In this document: positions 4,569-6,047 of the stretch, in pieces
How the letters are laid out: each line of letters begins with the position of its first letter
Position numbering within the stretch: position 1 is the stretch's first letter
Source of the DNA: Candidatus Coatesiibacteriota bacterium
Lineage (GTDB): Bacteria; B130-G9
DNA: 6,047 bases
Assembly: GCA_016929465.1 (NCBI GenBank)
Contig: JAFGIT010000195.1
Coordinates: 1 to 6,047, forward strand
Direction of reading: 5' to 3'
Position numbers and translations under genes: made by a program
Notes under the pieces: generated by a model
What the model saw: the letters and a program-made list of their open reading frames with translations, nothing else
Database searches by the model: none
Told to the model about the DNA's origin: nothing

Positions 4569-6047
4569 AGACGATACACCTGACGCTGGTCATTCTGCTG
4601 CTGGCGATTGCCGCCACTAGCGGGCCCGCCGCGACGTATCACGTCAAGCAGGACGGGGCGGGTGATTTCACTTATATCCAGGACGCAATCGACGCCTCGG
4701 TTGATGGTGACACCGTCATTGTTCATCCGGGCACGTACTATGAGAACATCCAATTCGGCGGCAAGAACATCACTTTGAGCTCGACCGACCCCGACGATTG
4801 GGATGTGGTCGAGGCGGCGGTGATTGATGGTGGGCAGAATGGCTCTGTGGTGACGTTTGCCGGCACGGAAGATGCAAGCTGCGAGCTGAGCGGCTTCACG
4901 ATCACCAACGGATCGGCTGAGAATGGAGGGGGAATACGTTGCTCCGAAAGCTCTCCGACCATCAGGAATAACGAGATCATCTCGAACTCAGCCCTTTCTG
5001 GCGGTGGGATTTACATTGAGAGTGGATCCCCAGCAATTCTAACTAACAGAATAAAGTTCAATCACTCTCATCATTCGTGGCGTGAATCTGGGGGCGGGCT
5101 CTTCTGTAGAGGGACATCACATGACACGATCATCGCTGACGGTAATAGCTTTATAGAAAACGCATCGGAGGGTCTGGGTGGTGCAATGCTGATTGGGGAT
5201 GTGAACGCTATCATCCAAAATAATGTCATAAATGGGAATCAGGCGGATGCCGGCGGTGGCGGGATATGGATTTCTGATGGTGGCAATGCCCGGGTTAGCA
5301 ACAATTTGATCGTTCTCAATGAGGTCATTTGGGGACACGGAGGGGGATTGCAGTGCGGCATAGGGGTAACTGTGGACAATTGCACATTTGTAGATAATTT
5401 AGTAACCCCCACATACGGGTATGGTGGAGCGATCTATGCCTATGTTTGGCCCGATGAGATCAATGTTAAAGACTGCATATTCAGAGGACATGAATGGCCT
5501 CCGGCAGAGAATTGTCTGGTGACCTCGTCTTGCTTTGGCGATCCGCTCTTTGCCTCAGATCCACTCGGCGAGTACTATCTCGATCCGGACAGCCCATGCG
5601 TCGATGCGGGGTCGATGAGCGCGGCGGAGGCGGGCCTTTCTGACCGCACTACGCAGGTGGACGGCACTCCGGATACCGGCGTCGTGGATATGGGCTATCA
5701 CTATCCGATCTCTGAGGATGAGGTCAATGTCGAGGTAAGCTGCTCGCTAAATGCGGATGAGTTCGCGCCGGGCGATGTCCTGCAGGGCTTCGTGGGCGTT
5801 GAGAACCGAGGCGTGGATGTTGAGGTCGATATCTATGCGGCGTTCATGTTGCCCGATGGGACGATGATATCATACACCCTGAGCGGCTTTGTCGATGGCG
5901 CCTGGCCGTGGTATTCCGACCTCATCCTGCCCTCAGGTTTCACAGTGGGGCAAACCGAAATCTTCGAACTCGTCGTCCCTGCCAATGCTGAGCCGGGCAG
6001 CTACAGCTATCTCGCTGCAGTCTGCCGCGCCGGTGAGGGCCAAGCGG
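4565..6047 (+). CDS. Secreted right-handed beta-helix protein, C-terminus beyond the window
   Basis: At least 494 residues, open at the window end. A Sec signal peptide (MKTIHLTLVILLLAIAA) is followed by a likely cleavage site around PAA (21-23). Residues 25-75 show the pectinesterase/pectate-lyase-like opening: DFTYIQDAIDA, DGDTVIVHPGTYYENI, then GKNITL. Residues 85-310 hold beta-helix coils with repeated NGGGI, SGGGIY, GGGLF, LGGAM, GGGIWI and GYGGAI steps and Asn ladders (IRNNEIISN, IQNNVINGN, VSNNLIVLN). A short linker (DPLGEYYLDPDSPCVDAGS, 332-350; PDTGVVDMGYHY, 369-380) closes the helix, as in many such proteins. Residues 388-490 look like an Ig-like domain (ADEFAPGDVLQGFVGVENRG). No catalytic residues are evident, so it is probably a surface or matrix adhesin or a carbohydrate-binding protein rather than a proven enzyme. 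The part coding for the coils (about 5020-5420) is richer in A/T and ATA/AGA/TTA codons than either end. Its anchor or sorting signal, if any, lies outside the window. Confidence 0.85.
   Translation, partial: MKTIHLTLVILLLAIAATSGPAATYHVKQDGAGDFTYIQDAIDASVDGDTVIVHPGTYYENIQFGGKNITLSSTDPDDWDVVEAAVIDGGQNGSVVTFAGTEDASCELSGFTITNGSAENGGGIRCSESSPTIRNNEIISNSALSGGGIYIESGSPAILTNRIKFNHSHHSWRESGGGLFCRGTSHDTIIADGNSFIENASEGLGGAMLIGDVNAIIQNNVINGNQADAGGGGIWISDGGNARVSNNLIVLNEVIWGHGGGLQCGIGVTVDNCTFVDNLVTPTYGYGGAIYAYVWPDEINVKDCIFRGHEWPPAENCLVTSSCFGDPLFASDPLGEYYLDPDSPCVDAGSMSAAEAGLSDRTTQVDGTPDTGVVDMGYHYPISEDEVNVEVSCSLNADEFAPGDVLQGFVGVENRGVDVEVDIYAAFMLPDGTMISYTLSGFVDGAWPWYSDLILPSGFTVGQTEIFELVVPANAEPGSYSYLAAVCRAGEGQA

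Overview
The window looks like a piece of a chromosome from an uncultured, moderately GC-rich bacterium with a Tat system and a secreted beta-helix protein. Planctomycete-like, Coatesbacteria-like and other candidate-phylum lineages are plausible, judging from the style of the beta-helix protein and the intergenic repeats. This is inference; nothing here fixes the taxon.

Left part (1-1301): the end of an integrated mobile element. A tyrosine recombinase reads rightwards. It is cut by one in-frame TGA at 599-601, but the same frame continues and carries all six catalytic residues. About 70 bases after its stop lies the 3' part of a tRNA-Leu(UAA): anticodon, variable and T arms plus the acceptor 3' strand, with no matching 5' half. 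That is the classic mark of an attachment site, so the element lies to the left and the host chromosome resumes near 1302.

Junction (1302-1568): no gene. It holds short degenerate repeats of the kind scattered between genes in many environmental bacteria, then a good sigma-70-like promoter and a strong ribosome binding site.

Middle (1569-4064): a two-gene operon. A Tat-exported DUF362 protein is followed after three bases by a 523-residue membrane polyferredoxin. The latter joins a NapH/MauN-like membrane half (two CxxxCP motifs and two [4Fe-4S] motifs, predicted cytoplasmic) to a NapG/MauM-like half with four further cysteine clusters. An internal twin-arginine motif lies at the join. The simplest reading is an electron wire from cytoplasm to periplasm serving the exported DUF362 protein; the terminal reaction is unknown.

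Right part (4065-6047): a 500-base intergenic region rich in dyads, including two related palindromes whose differences compensate each other. It ends in a near-consensus sigma-54 (-24/-12) promoter and a possible 15-codon leader peptide that overlaps the start of the last gene by ATGA. That gene, open at the window end, encodes a secreted right-handed beta-helix protein with a C-terminal Ig-like domain. The most noteworthy items are the palindrome pair with the sigma-54 promoter and the fused polyferredoxin with its internal Tat signal.
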